From Nymphaea colorata (Eukaryota > Streptophyta > Magnoliopsida > Nymphaeales > Nymphaeaceae): a stretch of 64,000 bases of DNA. Within the stretch, counting starts at the first letter, position 1; each line of letters opens with the position of its first letter. The stretch is taken from the NCBI RefSeq assembly GCF_008831285.2, contig NC_045146.1:11354972-11418971 (forward strand), in the 5' to 3' direction. Positions 36,515 through 48,892 of the stretch are shown here, one piece after another. Made by a program: the position numbers and the translations under genes. The notes below the pieces were generated by a model that saw only the letters and a program-made list of their open reading frames with translations, was not told where the DNA came from and ran no database searches.

Positions 36515-39500
36515 TGAGTTTTTGTTCCACCCTGAAAGAGAATACATTCGTGACTATTGTACCTAAATCACTCAAATTGCTAGACCAATAGATGACTTCT
36601 GCATGCATTTTCATGGGAATTGTTTTGTATTTTTCAAATTCACCTGCTCAGCAATGGTAAGCAAAGGTAGAGATACACGTGGGCATGTGTGGGCAACTGC
36701 CCACACAGTCCCAGGAAACTGCTTATTTACATGTGAATTCACCACCCAATACAATCTGTTTGTCTATTTCATTCGCTAATGCATTTATTGTTAGGGGTGG
36801 TCACAAAATACTTTCTCACGAGACTAAGTTCTTCATAAGTATAATATGGCCAGCATGAAAAAGCTGAAAAAATACGATTAATTTTGTAAAAAATAAAATA
36901 AACAATAAAAATTAAAATAATTGAAAAACTAATAACACAAATATACAAAACATAGAGGTCTGCAACAAATAAAGATTAAAAAAAAAAACAAGGAGTCTGG
37001 CATTAAAAAATTTGAAAAAAATAGTAAGATTTAAAAAGGCGAAAAAACGTAAAAAGCACGTTTTTTTTTAATTTTTCTTGTTTTGTCATTTTTTAGAAAA
37101 AAGGTATTTTGTAAAGTTTTAAACATCTGACTTATTTATTGTGAACTCATGGACTAAACGATGACATTTTTTGGGGGTTCGGATGAGTGGTGTTTGATTA
37201 TCCAAGATCAAATTAACTTCAAACTCATACATCTTTAATGAGAATGGAATTGGAAAAATAAGGAGACACGAAGGTGGTTTATGATATAAGGATTGCAAAA
37301 GCACATGGTAGTCCGGACACCTTTCATATATGTTCTTAGATTCTGACGTTCTTGTTAACGACCATAGGTTCAAAGTTTTAGGACATAACATGCCATAGGA
37401 TGTTATCTTAATTTCACTTTGGTTTTTTCCTTTCCCATTAATTTCGCTGCTCGATAGATCCAATGGTCATGCTACAAGATGCGGTTTGGATATTGAACTA
37501 TCAATTTTCCTCTTTCAAGTTAAATGGTAACCTTTTAATCAAGTCTATTGGGTTGACAGCTGAGCTCGCCAGCTACGAACTGAATGCAGACACTAGGATT
37601 GAATTGTAGTCCAACTTTAAACTAGGATTATTCAAGAAACCCCAATCAGAAACATGTTAAATCAAACTTACATCTAATTGGAACCCCATGATTTAGATAT
37701 GAGATTAATGAATTTGAGATCAGACTCTTCTTTTTCTACCTTACATTAAGTATGCCAATATAAAATAATCACTTTTAGCCAACAGATCCTCCGACTTTAA
37801 GATAGTTGGTAATCGAACAATCCCTTAAACACAAATGGAGCTCTAGAGTTCAAGTTCGGACTTTCGTGTACTTTGTTACACAACCAAAACATTGTCAAGG
37901 TAATACTGATTAATTTATAGGGGATCTATATTAACACAAAATCAGATTAGAGCATTATAACACACAATTCCATTTTTTTAAAAGTTTGGCATAACCGCAA
38001 AACATACTTGGTGTTATTACCCATGGTTGGGAAAAGATGCGATCCCTATAAAAAAAATTACTCCTCTCATTTTGGCTAGTAAAGTAAACCACGACTCTCC
38101 GGAACAAAGAATTTTCTCACAAACTGCAAATTAATTCTCACAAATATCATTTACGAAATTCAAAAGGTCTTTCTGTAATAACACGCCAAAGTTATTTTTC
38201 CCACATAAATCTCCAAAAAAAATCGGCAAAATTTTAAAAAAGTATAAAAATGCAAAAGACGCCCAAACAACACCAAAGAAACATATATTTTGGCCTTCTT
38301 TTTGTTTTAGAATCTTTTAAAAAGCGGATTTTTTTTTTTTGCAATTTTTTGGGTTTCGTATTTAACAAATAAAACACTTATCCTTTAAAAAATGAATGCA
38401 TTTTCTGTGACAATCGCTTAACCACATATGCAATATTTAGATATAGTATAGATCTATCACTTCCTCGAAAGATGCTTCAGCGATCTGAACGCAGGCCTAG
38501 TAAACGAGACTGCTGTACGTTCTTTTCTTCTCAAGTTCATGACCCCAGTTAACTTGTCTAAACCACATTCAGACTTTCTGAAGGAACAATGGACTTGCCT
38601 CATGAAAAGAGCGCCGAAGTAAAACCCATATACACCAACAAAAAAATGAGCATGAGCTGTGGTCAGTGGGGTCGGTGCACCATCAAACAAGATTTAGATG
38701 GATTTGATGCTTCATAACAAGTAGAAGGTTCATTTTGGGCACCTAAAATGGTTGAGCTACTTACTGATCCTTAAAATCAAGGGTTAGTAGTATGAGCCGG
38801 CTCGAGCTCGACTCGGCTCTAGTACTACCAGCACTTTCTCGAGTAGCAGACTGCTGACTGAGATTTGATCATGTCAATGCCTAAGGAAAATCCATAGGAC
38901 TGAACTAAAACCAACACTCATGCACATATTTGAGCATAAGAGACAAAGGAACCAATGAGAAACGAGTGTGTTGATAACATGGTCACAAAGAGTCCAATAT
39001 GACACTAAATTAAATAGAAAGTAAGTTTTAATACATGATAAGAAAGTAAATACAAGATGGTGCTCATGTCGTTTCCAATTTCATGTCTACAGAATCATTC
39101 ACGCATCCAATTGTTTTCATAAGCACATAAATATGCACAAGAATCTACAAGAGTTTTCGCTACTTTAATAATAAATAACTAAAACATCAACTTTCCAAAA
39201 TCTATAACTTTTGGCAAGACATACAAATTCAAACTAAAGATTTGAGAAAAAAATTCCAATATTTTATCAAAGACATGAAAGGCTCACAACGCATTGTATA
39301 GTTATTTAGTAATACATTCTCATAAACTAAAAAGAAGTCCTAGAAAATTTGAAAAATTCCCACACAATTAAACAACCAGTGAAAAATAATTACTTTTCTT
39401 GAGGAACGTTCAAAAAAAAAAATTAAGTAACAATCTACAAAAGATTAAAAGACCAAGTGTTAGTCATCGCTAAGAAGGGTGGCCCCTTTCCAAGAGAAAC

Positions 39501-41140
39501 CCAGTAACACACACACACACTCAGCCCTAATCCCCGATTAGGGTTCTCCCTCACCAGAGGGCCAAACACTCAATATTCATGGTGATTCGACCATATATAT
39601 AGGCACTAGTAGATCAGTCTCTTGGGGATCCGATCCAATCTTATACCCAATGCCTAACATCAAGTGCTTAGAAAAATATGCAAATTCATCTAAGATAATA
39701 TAGAATCCTTGGCTTAAAATGTCAAAGATGTTGACTGAAATCCAAACAAAATTTTTCAATAGTGGGATAAATTTGAAAAAAAGTTTGTAACTATTGGTAA
39801 GAACTTCATGAAAGTCTAAACAAAAATGCATTACCTTTCACGAGTTAAAAAATAACTAGGGGAGTTTCAAAAAACTATGTAATGAATTTACTGATGAAAG
39901 ACAGAAAAAATCAATTTAATGCTTCAAACATATGTATTAGCTTTCGTCAAAAAGTGTGAAACTGTAAAAGAACTTGCAAAAGCTTAAGACATTTCTAAAA
40001 GATCGAAGAAAACTTATACAAGTTGCAAAGACCACATAATGTTGGGAAAATTTTGCCTAGTTTTATAAAGACATGAAAGTGCACAAAATATTTAAAAAAA
40101 TCAGTTCAAATTCGTTCTCGTAAATTTTTTTAAAAAAGTCACACAAAATCAATGCAATTGTTCATAAGAAAGTAAATAACACAAGAATTAATAGAAAATT
40201 TTATTGAAGAGATCAGTTTCAAAAATTTCTCTTACAAAAGCAGTAATAAAGATTTAAAGTTATTAATACAATTCTAAAAGGAATAGAATAAGTTTAAAAT
40301 ATTTTAAACGAATTAAAATTGACAAATATTTTCAAATTCCCATTTTCAATACTTTTCTAGCAATCATATAGAACGATATATATTTTGGAAATATCACTGA
40401 AATTTATGTGTGGGGTGAGTGGAACCATGAAAGGGGAAACATGAATTTACTCGCTCTGCCTCATGAATGTGTGCATCAAATCACTTAAAATTAAGAAGAA
40501 AAGAAAATGCTCTAGAAACTCCAAACCGCGGTTTCAGGAAAAATGATTGCAACCTTCAGATGTGCTCTAAAATTAAGTAAATGCTTTATAATTGATCCTA
40601 AGCCACTTACCAAAATTTGGATTCAGGTACAGGTTCAAATCCTTTAGGAGTTACCAGATCCAACTAAATGGGTCTAGTTTGAGCTCAACAATCGAATCAG
40701 CCAACCCATTTACATCCCTGGCTTCAGGACATATTATGTTGAACATAATTTGTCCCGTAAATAGCTTCTACAATCAGATTATGATGGCCTATTTATACCT
40801 TGAACGAAAATAATAGTATTCAGGAGTTAATGCCGACAAAATGAACTGTAAAGATAAAGATAATACAAGAATTGCATGAAGATAATACAAGAAAAAATGC
40901 CACCTATGCTACAAAGAACATGCTTGGTTTCACAAGAAATAATAATAATAAATAATAAAAAACTTGCATGAGATGGACCCCTTAAATAACTTACTAGTCA
41001 TAACACTACTTTTAAAAAAAAAATCACAGCAAATAAAACTCTACATGATACCATCTTGAGAGCAGGAGCATCTAGAAGGTCAACATGGCTATCTTAGAGG
41101 GGACATGGTAGCATCCTTTAAACAATAAAGAGGTTGGCCG
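36515..41140. other. AT-rich gene-poor interval
   Basis: Long AT-rich stretch with A/T runs and no recognisable exon, tRNA or mobile element. Frames at 37119-37463, 38457-38690, 39577-39831 and 40592-40813 have no family signature. A short (AC)n run lies near 39,510, with the small inverted repeat ccctaat / attaggg just after it. Confidence 0.5.
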
Positions 41141-42399
41141 CATATCGAAGGCGCATATGTTGTCCACTAAAAGAAGAATACCATATTTGCAGGCTTTGAA
41201 ATTTACTAGGGACCAGACGAATATGTCACCATTTCAAATGCGTTCTACACACAACAAGAAAACTATGGACAAACACACTGAAAATTTGAACAGGACACTT
41301 ACTTTAGGTTAAAACAGATTCTATATATATATACATGATTTGCAAATTGTTTTTAGCTTTTAGTGTGAAATAAGGTCAAACAACAGGGCCATTAGGAAAT
41401 CAATTAGTTAGAAAATCAATTTTCCTTAGGAACATTAACAGCATTCAAGTGGAGATGTCCAGAGATCAAAGTGATTGTTTATTATTTTGTTTCCATCATA
41501 TGACAAAAGTTATCACCTCTGGCACCAGAAGTCAAAGCGCCATAGCTGTATTATATGACAAAAAGGGTGAAGCTGCAGAGATTGAGCCATCTCTTGCGCT
41601 AATATAGCAGAAGAGGTTAATCCATCTCTTGCGCTCTGGCGCCGTGCCAGCGACGTGTGATACGGGCGTTTTTTCCACAGTAACCCGTTATAGTTCATCA
41701 CTGATCTGTATTCAGTCCTAATCATAAACAAAATCCAATCAAATAACAAGTCATGCTTGAAGATCTCACATAACAAGCCGAACATAATTAAATTGTTGGC
41801 AGCACCTCTCAAAGAAAATTAAATCTGGCAGAAAACACTGAAGAAACAACCTATTAAACTCATATCCTATTAGTCAAAAAGCCATTACCCCAAGTGAAGT
41901 AAAAAAGAAACAAATTACCATCGTAAATCCACAGAAATAAATTAATATAATGCAAAAGCAATAGAATGGAGACTGCTTACCTGGCAGACTTTTACATGGA
42001 AGAGTGGTAGGTCTAGGTATTGACAGACTTTTTTTACATGGAAGAGTGGTAGTTCTAGGTATTGGTGCATTGCAGTGAAAATGCCATACACCAGACACAG
42101 ACTAGAAAAACAATCAAAGCTAATTGTTAGTTTCATCCATTACTTATTCCAGCAATTCAGCATAAAACTATCAAAGCATAGAATTGAGAAATAAACAAAC
42201 AAATAATGTCTACCAATCATTTGCATATGGCCCTTACCTTAGCAGCATTTCAGACAATTTTATTTGCCTTCCAGAGCAAAAAAAGAAAGTGAAAGCACCT
42301 ACAGGCTACAAGTTTAGACCATTCATACAGTTAATTGCCGATGTTATCATTAACGGAAAAAAAAAAAAACAACTAGAAACAACGACAGATAATCAAAAC

Positions 42400-42612
42400 C
42401 TTCCTTCTTTGGTGCTTGCTTCTTCATCGCCTTCACGTACTCCTTCACTTTGTCGAGCAAGATGGCATTCCAGTGGCGACGAACGCCTCCTTGGTCCATC
42501 TCCCGATCTCGTCCTCACCCTTGATGCTGATCTTGATCTCACAATCCTCGTTTGTGTTCTCGTCAGCGATGTTGGGAAGTCGATGAGGCCCTCGGCCTTT
42601 CAAGGCAAGAAT
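42400..42612 (-). pseudogene. AHA1-like (activator of Hsp90 ATPase) fragment, copy 1
   Basis: Minus strand, one exon piece: NIADENTNEDCEIKISIKGE, then DEIGRWTKEAFVATGMP. After a one-base loss near 42,462 the other frame continues through the KVKEYVKAMKKQ segment to a GT donor at 42,399. This matches the N-terminal (Hsp90 middle-domain binding) AHSA1 domain, the region of the conserved IPxxxDEN motif, in the plant form. No other AHA1 exon lies in this copy. The frameshift marks it as a pseudogene. Confidence 0.82.
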
Positions 42613-42648
42613 TAATGGGGAAAGTCCCAGTACTTTCCCACATTTTGC

Positions 42649-42861
42649 TTGACAGAATCGTCCTCCTACAGAATCGCGAGAAAGAGCAACTCCATTGACG
42701 TTGGTAGGGAAATGGGCGCTGAGTTGATCGTCATTGAGGGACGGGCTTGCGAATGCAGCAACAGTGGTGGTGGTGGCGATGATGACAGTGATGGGTGGAT
42801 GGATGGTGCTGATGCGGCCATAGACAAGGCCAGAGAATGTCTCCGCAGAATAAGGAAGTGA
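42649..42861 (+). CDS. Hypothetical ORF in copy-1-specific insert
   Basis: A 70-codon frame with a GGGGDDDSDGW stretch that comes from gtggtggtggcgatgatgac-type sequence. It lies in the segment that replaces AHA1 sequence in copy 1. The only start upstream is TTG, no family is recognised, and low-complexity DNA explains part of it. Probably not a gene, but it might be a captured exon. Confidence 0.12.
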   Translation: MTESSSYRIARKSNSIDVGREMGAELIVIEGRACECSNSGGGGDDDSDGWMDGADAAIDKARECLRRIRK

Positions 42862-44353
42862 AGGAAGTGATCAGGTAATGCACCCCTCCTTCCTCGTCTG
42901 TGTCTTTCTGCCTTGACTCTGACCTGCTTTATCTTATTCACGGATCCTCCAAACCTGTTCTGAAACAGTGATTTTAAACATTTTGTTACATATCTGTGGT
43001 GGCTAGATACCTCTGTTTTTTCTGCCGTTCATGTCTTTCTAAAGACCAACAGCTACGCATGCAGCTGCAGCCTGAAGATCACGTGGCAACGGCCATTGTT
43101 GCGGCTTTAATATAATCTCACAATGTTTTGGCTAATCCAAATCTGATACATTCAGTATATTTTGTTGAAGAGTGTGAAACTATGATAAGAGTCATACCCT
43201 TGTGAAGGCCACGCGGGTGCTATTCCACATGAAGATGAGAATTTTGTAACTTGATACCAGTAAAAATGCCTTCATCAAGGATATAGCAGAGACAAACATG
43301 AAGTCCTTACGCAGCTGAGTTGATGAACAGATCAGATCACTTTTCAGTTCCTGGTTGGTGTTGTGAAGGTAAAAAAAAGCAGCAAGGTGAGAAATGGTTA
43401 CAGCTGATAGATAGAATGCTTCAAGTCATGCCTTAAAGTAGCCACACAGTTCACATTCTTAACCCGTGCAACTGTCTCCTCAAGGCTCAAACACAGAAGG
43501 ATCAACACCCTTGTTTTTCTGAATTTTCCTCCTTGCTGTATACATTTTGACTGCAATTAACCATTCAATTTAGAACGTTGGGAATGGGAGCTAAACATAA
43601 AAACAAAAGATAAATGCCAGAAAACCCAAGATTTTCAAAATAAAAGTCACTTCAAATTCAAATGAAGACACCAATGTGTCCTGCTACTTCGGGAACGCTA
43701 AATATAAAAAACACTGCAAGGCACCAAAACGCAACATGTTCTTCATATTCTTCAGTATTCAATTCAAATAATCACCACTCCCTGAAAATTTTCGTCAACA
43801 CCAGTAATAACCAGATGGTTGTGAAGCAGTTATCAGTATGTGATGATGGAAAAGGGTCCGCCATGGTGCTCAAATACTTAACGAGAACTTCAAATAAAAT
43901 GGAACGTTCTATATCTACCGAGAAATTGAAGCTTCAATAGAAATCGGTACTACAAGATAAATCAATTTTTCATGGTCACATGTTCAGCGATTTTTTCTTT
44001 TCTTTTCGACTTATTAAACCAAGCCTACATAAAAAAGTTATTCCAGAAAGAGTACATACAGAAAAAGAAAAAAAAAACCCTAATTTTCTTAACTAAAAAT
44101 CGAATAGTGCCCATAGTTTCTTCGGTCAAAACAGATAAAAAACATAGTCATCGAGTTTCATAAGAATGACAGAGAAACAAGCCGCGGATTCAAAGCTCAC
44201 AGCCTTCTCCGACTCGAACGTCAACGTGGCCTGCAAGAGATAAAAGGGTCCAGAATTCGCTGCGCAATCGAATGCCAGACCAGCCAGAAGGAAAGGAAAT
44301 CAAAATAGCCTAAAAAACAGAAGCATTTGATCCATGAAAGGGCTTTGCGGGGA

Positions 44354-44381
44354 GAAGGGAGAGAGAGAGAGAGAGAGAGAC
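44354..44381. repeat. (GA)n microsatellite
   Basis: About eleven GA units in copy 1. The matching position in copy 2 (about 50,029) has only four or five, so it has expanded or contracted since duplication. Confidence 0.85.
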
Positions 44382-44815
44382 ACCTGATTTGGCGAACATC
44401 AGGAAGGGTTCGCTGCTGCAGACGAGATTACTACGCACTCCGACTCGGCCTCAAAATCAGAAGAGGAGAAGATGACATAGGAGGAGCGACGCGCCTCTCA
44501 CGGAGATCTCCAGAGCGCTGGAGACAGATTGGGGACGAACTGCAGAGGAACGAGGGTGGCTCAGTGTTCTCTCTCTACCCAGCCCTAACGGGGAGAAGAA
44601 AGTTTCCGGGAGGTTCGTTTCGTCCCAACCGGTGAAATGTGCTCAACAACGGCCCTTTGGTCATTATGCGAGAGGATGTCGGCACCTCCTTTCCTCCAAC
44701 AGCCCACCATATGGTCTAGATCTCGTACTTCCTTTCCTTCAACTTGGACTGATTCCAATCAACGGAAGTTCCAATCCCTGCTCAAACGAACCAAACGTTC
44801 CTCCAGCAATTCAGG

Positions 44816-45050
44816 TTGCGTTTGGTATGTCCAGAAAATGTTTTCTGCATTTTCAAATTTTTGGTAAACATGGAAAAATTTTGTGTTTGATGCACCCAAA
44901 AAGAAAATCTATGGATTTTCGTTCCTTGGATTTTTTTTTCCATAGAAAATTTTTCTGAAATAAGGTGAAAGGAAATCCTTTTTTCCATGAATTCTGATTG
45001 CATTTGGTAAGTCCGGATAATATTTCCACAAAATATGTTCAAATGTTGGG
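44816..45050. repeat. ~180-bp tandem repeat, copy 1 (about 1.3 units)
   Basis: tgcgtttggtatgtccagaa at about 44,817 and tgcatttggtaagtccggat at about 44,998. Same family as the three-unit array in copy 2. Confidence 0.7.
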
Positions 45051-45368
45051 TCAACAGTCTTGATCCCCCATCCCTGCCACTCAACAGTCTTGTTCTTTCA
45101 GTTATTTTAGCAATTTTCGTTAGAATGAACAGGTTGGCTAAAATCCTGCCAAGAAGGTTGGAAGAGTTTGTCACGCATAATGTTACAACTATAAGATGTT
45201 TTTTGTGGTGCTGTAAAATTGGGTTTGATATAGTTGTTAACTGATGTCATTCGCCTATCAATGCCGAGACTTCCACAGGTCTCAGACGCTTACTCCATTT
45301 TTATTCATTTTAAATATTCGAAGCGTTAAACTGTGCTAAATATTGTTTCGTATAATTTGTGGCCTCAA

Positions 45369-45388
45369 TATATATATATATATATAAT
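45369..45388. repeat. (TA)n microsatellite
   Basis: About nine TA units just outside duplication copy 1. Confidence 0.85.
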
Positions 45389-45740
45389 GTTTTTAATGAT
45401 TCACAAAACTATTTATACTTTTCATAGATTATTTGTTAATGGTAATTTTTAACATGACCTCCGCTGTGGATTCAGCTCGAGGTTCGAGGACTGCACGGCC
45501 AAGAATAAGCATCTAAGGCGAGCAAAAAGGAAGGAAATTACAGAGTACACGAGGAACTTCGTAAGAATGGGAGGATCATACACAGTTTCAGATCAGAAAG
45601 GGAAATCGAGCACTCTAGACAACGGTCTTCTTGTTGCAAAGATTTCAAATCCTCATCTCATCCGTTCGGAATTCTCGAAACTTAATGCGATTCATTTACA
45701 AGAATGAGAAGAAAGGAAAACATGGTTGGCAAAAAACCCA

Positions 45741-45942
45741 CCGTTATAGGTTAATAGCGGTGACATCAGCGACCGGTATACATGTACACCGGTGATTTGA
45801 GTCGTCGCTAAATATTCATATAGCGGTGACAAGGGTACCCGCTATAAGTTAGTTATACCGGTGACTTATGTCACTGTTATAAATATCACCGGTATAGACA
45901 TATAACGGGGCAATCTAGCACCGCTATACCACACTATAACCG
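45741..45942. mobile_element. Candidate MITE with ccggtgac subterminal motifs
   Basis: A ~200-bp element-like segment whose ends are imperfect inverted repeats (ccgttatag...atagcggtg at left, caccgctat...ctataaccg at right). Internally the motif (a/c)cggtgac or its complement recurs at least six times in both orientations, as subterminal repeats of DNA transposons do. No convincing target duplication, so family unassigned. Confidence 0.5.
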
Positions 45943-47298
45943 ATTCAAAAACAACTAGAAATGCTGCCTGTGCTGCTTGAAGCGCACGGCACCTCAGGTG
46001 CCAGCTTCTCTGCCTCTCTCTCTGTTTCCGTCTCTCTCACTCTCTTGTGATTAAGGCCATACAGTCATTTTCGTTTACTTTTTTTATTAGTACCAACATA
46101 TCCGAGGTAGAGGGAGCATGTTGCATTTTTTATTGGTTTGCTTCACTCTCACTCTCTTTTCGGTTGGTTTCTTCATGTATCCTTCCACTTTGCTGCTTGT
46201 GTGCTTTGTTGGATTTTATATTATTGCTGAGACATTGCAGGTTAGATCCTGGGTAGAACAAAAAGTTTCAACATTAGTATCACAGCCCTAGCCTGCAGGA
46301 TCAAAAGCAACGAATCAAAGCCTCGTATGCAAAACCAGTAACGATGAAAAGCAATGAAACAATGAGTTAATAAAGTATGGACACATCTTTGTTTTTTCTT
46401 CCAGAGCTGCACATGAATCTAGAAGCAACTATGGTACAGGAACGACACATGACCAAAATCAATGCATCATCTATCAAATGGATAAACTAAATTCGTAGTT
46501 TACCTTGATTTATGATTGCAAAACCAATAGATTTCATAATTAAAAGTTAAACATTAAACAAACAATCTAATATATATCATAAAAGACCTTGTCATTGTAA
46601 ACAGGGTTTCCTGAATTGAAAACAGTTACCAATGAAACTGAATCCGGCCGGGTTCTGGTTTCTGATAGTTGATTGAGCTGTGGTTCAACATCAACCAATA
46701 AAATTTGGTCGATATTCAAGGCACGCATAAAGCATTGCCAAATTGCATAATGTAGGTTAGATTCAAAGTTGCATATAAAAAATAAGAAAAATTTCTCTCC
46801 ATGGACGTGCATAATAGGTAAATGCTGCCTATGCTACCCACAGAATGCAAAGTCTCACTAGAATAGTAAAATTGCTTATTACTTAACAGTTATCGGAACA
46901 AATAAGTTCTTATTATGAATGATTACTCCTTGGAATCTTCAAAAAACTTAATGATAAAAATTTGAACTTCTATCAAATGTTTGACAACAAATATAGACTC
47001 TTATACACCATGGAAGTTCTGTGTTAGCTTAAGCTTATAAGTCAAAGCCCCTTATGAGTCCCTTAAACATAAATCATGACTGAAATAAAAAAAGTAAAAA
47101 AATGAATTGCAATAAAATTAATTTTAATGATTTTAAAAACATATAAAATAGTCGAAATATCAACTGCTTTCAGGTAGACATATAGCGTGAAGGTAGATCC
47201 CTTAGTGTGTTGATGGTCATGGTCTAGCTGAGTCATATTGCCATTGCTATGCAATGTTCATTCTAGTGTGCGCGGGCACACATGAAGGGAGAATAACG
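45943..47298. other. Interval between the two duplication copies
   Basis: No gene recognised. Short frames at 46047-46256 and 46567-46812 match nothing that I know. Confidence 0.45.
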
Positions 47299-48542
47299 AG
47301 GCGTATATGTTGTCCACTAAAAGAAGACTAACCAGGCGCACATGTTGCTATATGCTGGCTTAGAAATTTACTAGGGACCAGATGAATGTCACTATTTCAA
47401 ATGCATTCTACACACAACAAGAAAACTATAGATAAACACACTCACAAAATTTGAACAGGAGGACACTTAATTTAGGTTAAATCAGATTATATAATATATA
47501 TATATGACATGATTTGCATATTGTTTGTAGCTTTTAGTGTGAAATATAGGTAAAAAAACAGGGCCATTAGGAAATAAATTAGTTAGAAAATTAATTTTCC
47601 ATAGGAACATTAACACCATTCAAACGTATGTTTGTCCTGTTGGAGAAATCCAGAGATCAAAGTGATTGTTCATTATTTTGTTTTCATACGACAAAAGTTA
47701 TCACCTCCGGCAACAGAGGTCGAAGCGCCATAGCTGTATTATTATATGGGCAAAAAGGGTAAAGCGGCAGAGATCGAGCCATCTCTTGCGCTAATATAGC
47801 AGCAGAGATTAATCCATCTCTTGTGCTCTGGCGCCGCGCCAGCGACGTGTGATACAAGCATTTTTTCCACAGTAACCCGTTATAGTTCATCACTGAACTG
47901 TATTCAATCCTAATCCTAAAAAAAATCCAGTCAAATAACAAGTCATGCTTGAAGATCTCACGTAACAAGCCGAACATAATTAAATTGTTGGCAGCACCTC
48001 TCAAAGAAAATTAAATCTGGCAGAAAACACTGAAGAAACAACCTATTAAACTCATAACCTATTAGCCAAAAAGCCATTACACCAAGTGAAGTAAAAAGAA
48101 ACAAATCACCATCGTAAATCCACATAAATAAATGAATATAATGCAGCAGCAATAGAATGGAGACTGCCTACCTGACAGACCTTTACATGAAAGAGTGCTA
48201 GGTCTAGGTATTGGTGCATTCGTGTGGCAATGTCATACATCAGACACATACTAGAAAAACAATCAAAGCTAAATGTTAGTTTCATCCATTACTTATTCCA
48301 GCAATTCAGCACAAAGCTATCAAACCATAGAATTGAGAAATAAACAAACAAATAATATCTACCAATCGTTTGCATATGGCCCTTACCTCAGCAGCATTGC
48401 AGACAATTTTATTCGCCTTCTAGAGCAAAAAATGAAAGTTAAAACACCTAAAAATTTAGACGATTCATAGAGTTAATTACCGATGTTATCATTAATGGAA
48501 AAAGAAACAAACAACTAGAAAACAATGACAGAAAATCAAAAC

Positions 48543-48892
48543 CTTCCTTCTTTGGCGTTTGCTTCTTCATCGCCTTCACGTACTGCTTCACCTTCTCGAG
48601 CAAGATCGGCATGCCAGTGGCGACGAACGCCTCCTTGGTCAATCTCCCAATCTCGTCCTCACCCTTGATGCTGATCTTGATCTCACAATCCTCGTTTATG
48701 TTCTCGTCGGCAAAGTAGGGAAGTCGACGAGGCCATCAGCCTTGAGAAAAGTGTTAGCCCCGCCCCTCAAAAGAAGAAGAACTCTGGGCCCCGGCCTCAC
48801 AGGAGAGCTGGATTAATAGCTCGTAGCCAGGGATGATCTTGCCCTTGTGGATGTTGATGCAGGCCTCATCCTCCACCATGAAATCCCTTTTG
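48543..48892 (-). pseudogene. AHA1-like (activator of Hsp90 ATPase) fragment, copy 2
   Basis: Longer than copy 1. On the minus strand, DEACINIHKGKIIPGYELLIQ is the strongly conserved KGKxIPGYEL part of the AHSA1 N-domain. It runs into a TAA at 48754-48756. Then, in shifted frames, come the LKADGLVDF segment, PYFADENINEDCEIKISIKG and the KEAFVATGMPILLEKVKQYV segment, ending at a GT donor at 48,542. A one-base loss separates LVDF from PYFADEN. AHA1 is an Hsp90 co-chaperone that stimulates its ATPase. The stop and frameshift, with no other exons found, indicate a pseudogene. The defects differ from those of copy 1. Confidence 0.85.

Larger units (their letters stand above)
41148..45235. repeat. 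Segmental duplication, copy 1
   Basis: Direct repeat of 47,299-51,640. Shared landmarks include tatgttgtccactaaaagaa, aacccgttatagttcatcac, gttggcagcacctctcaaag, the AHA1 fragment, gaacgctaaatataaaaaac, the gattcaatttttcatggtca segment and ggttggaagagtttgtcacg. Copy 1 has a private ~0.65-kb segment at 42,615-43,290 where copy 2 has more AHA1 sequence. It also has a private 39-bp tandem duplication at 41,985-42,062. Confidence 0.9.
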
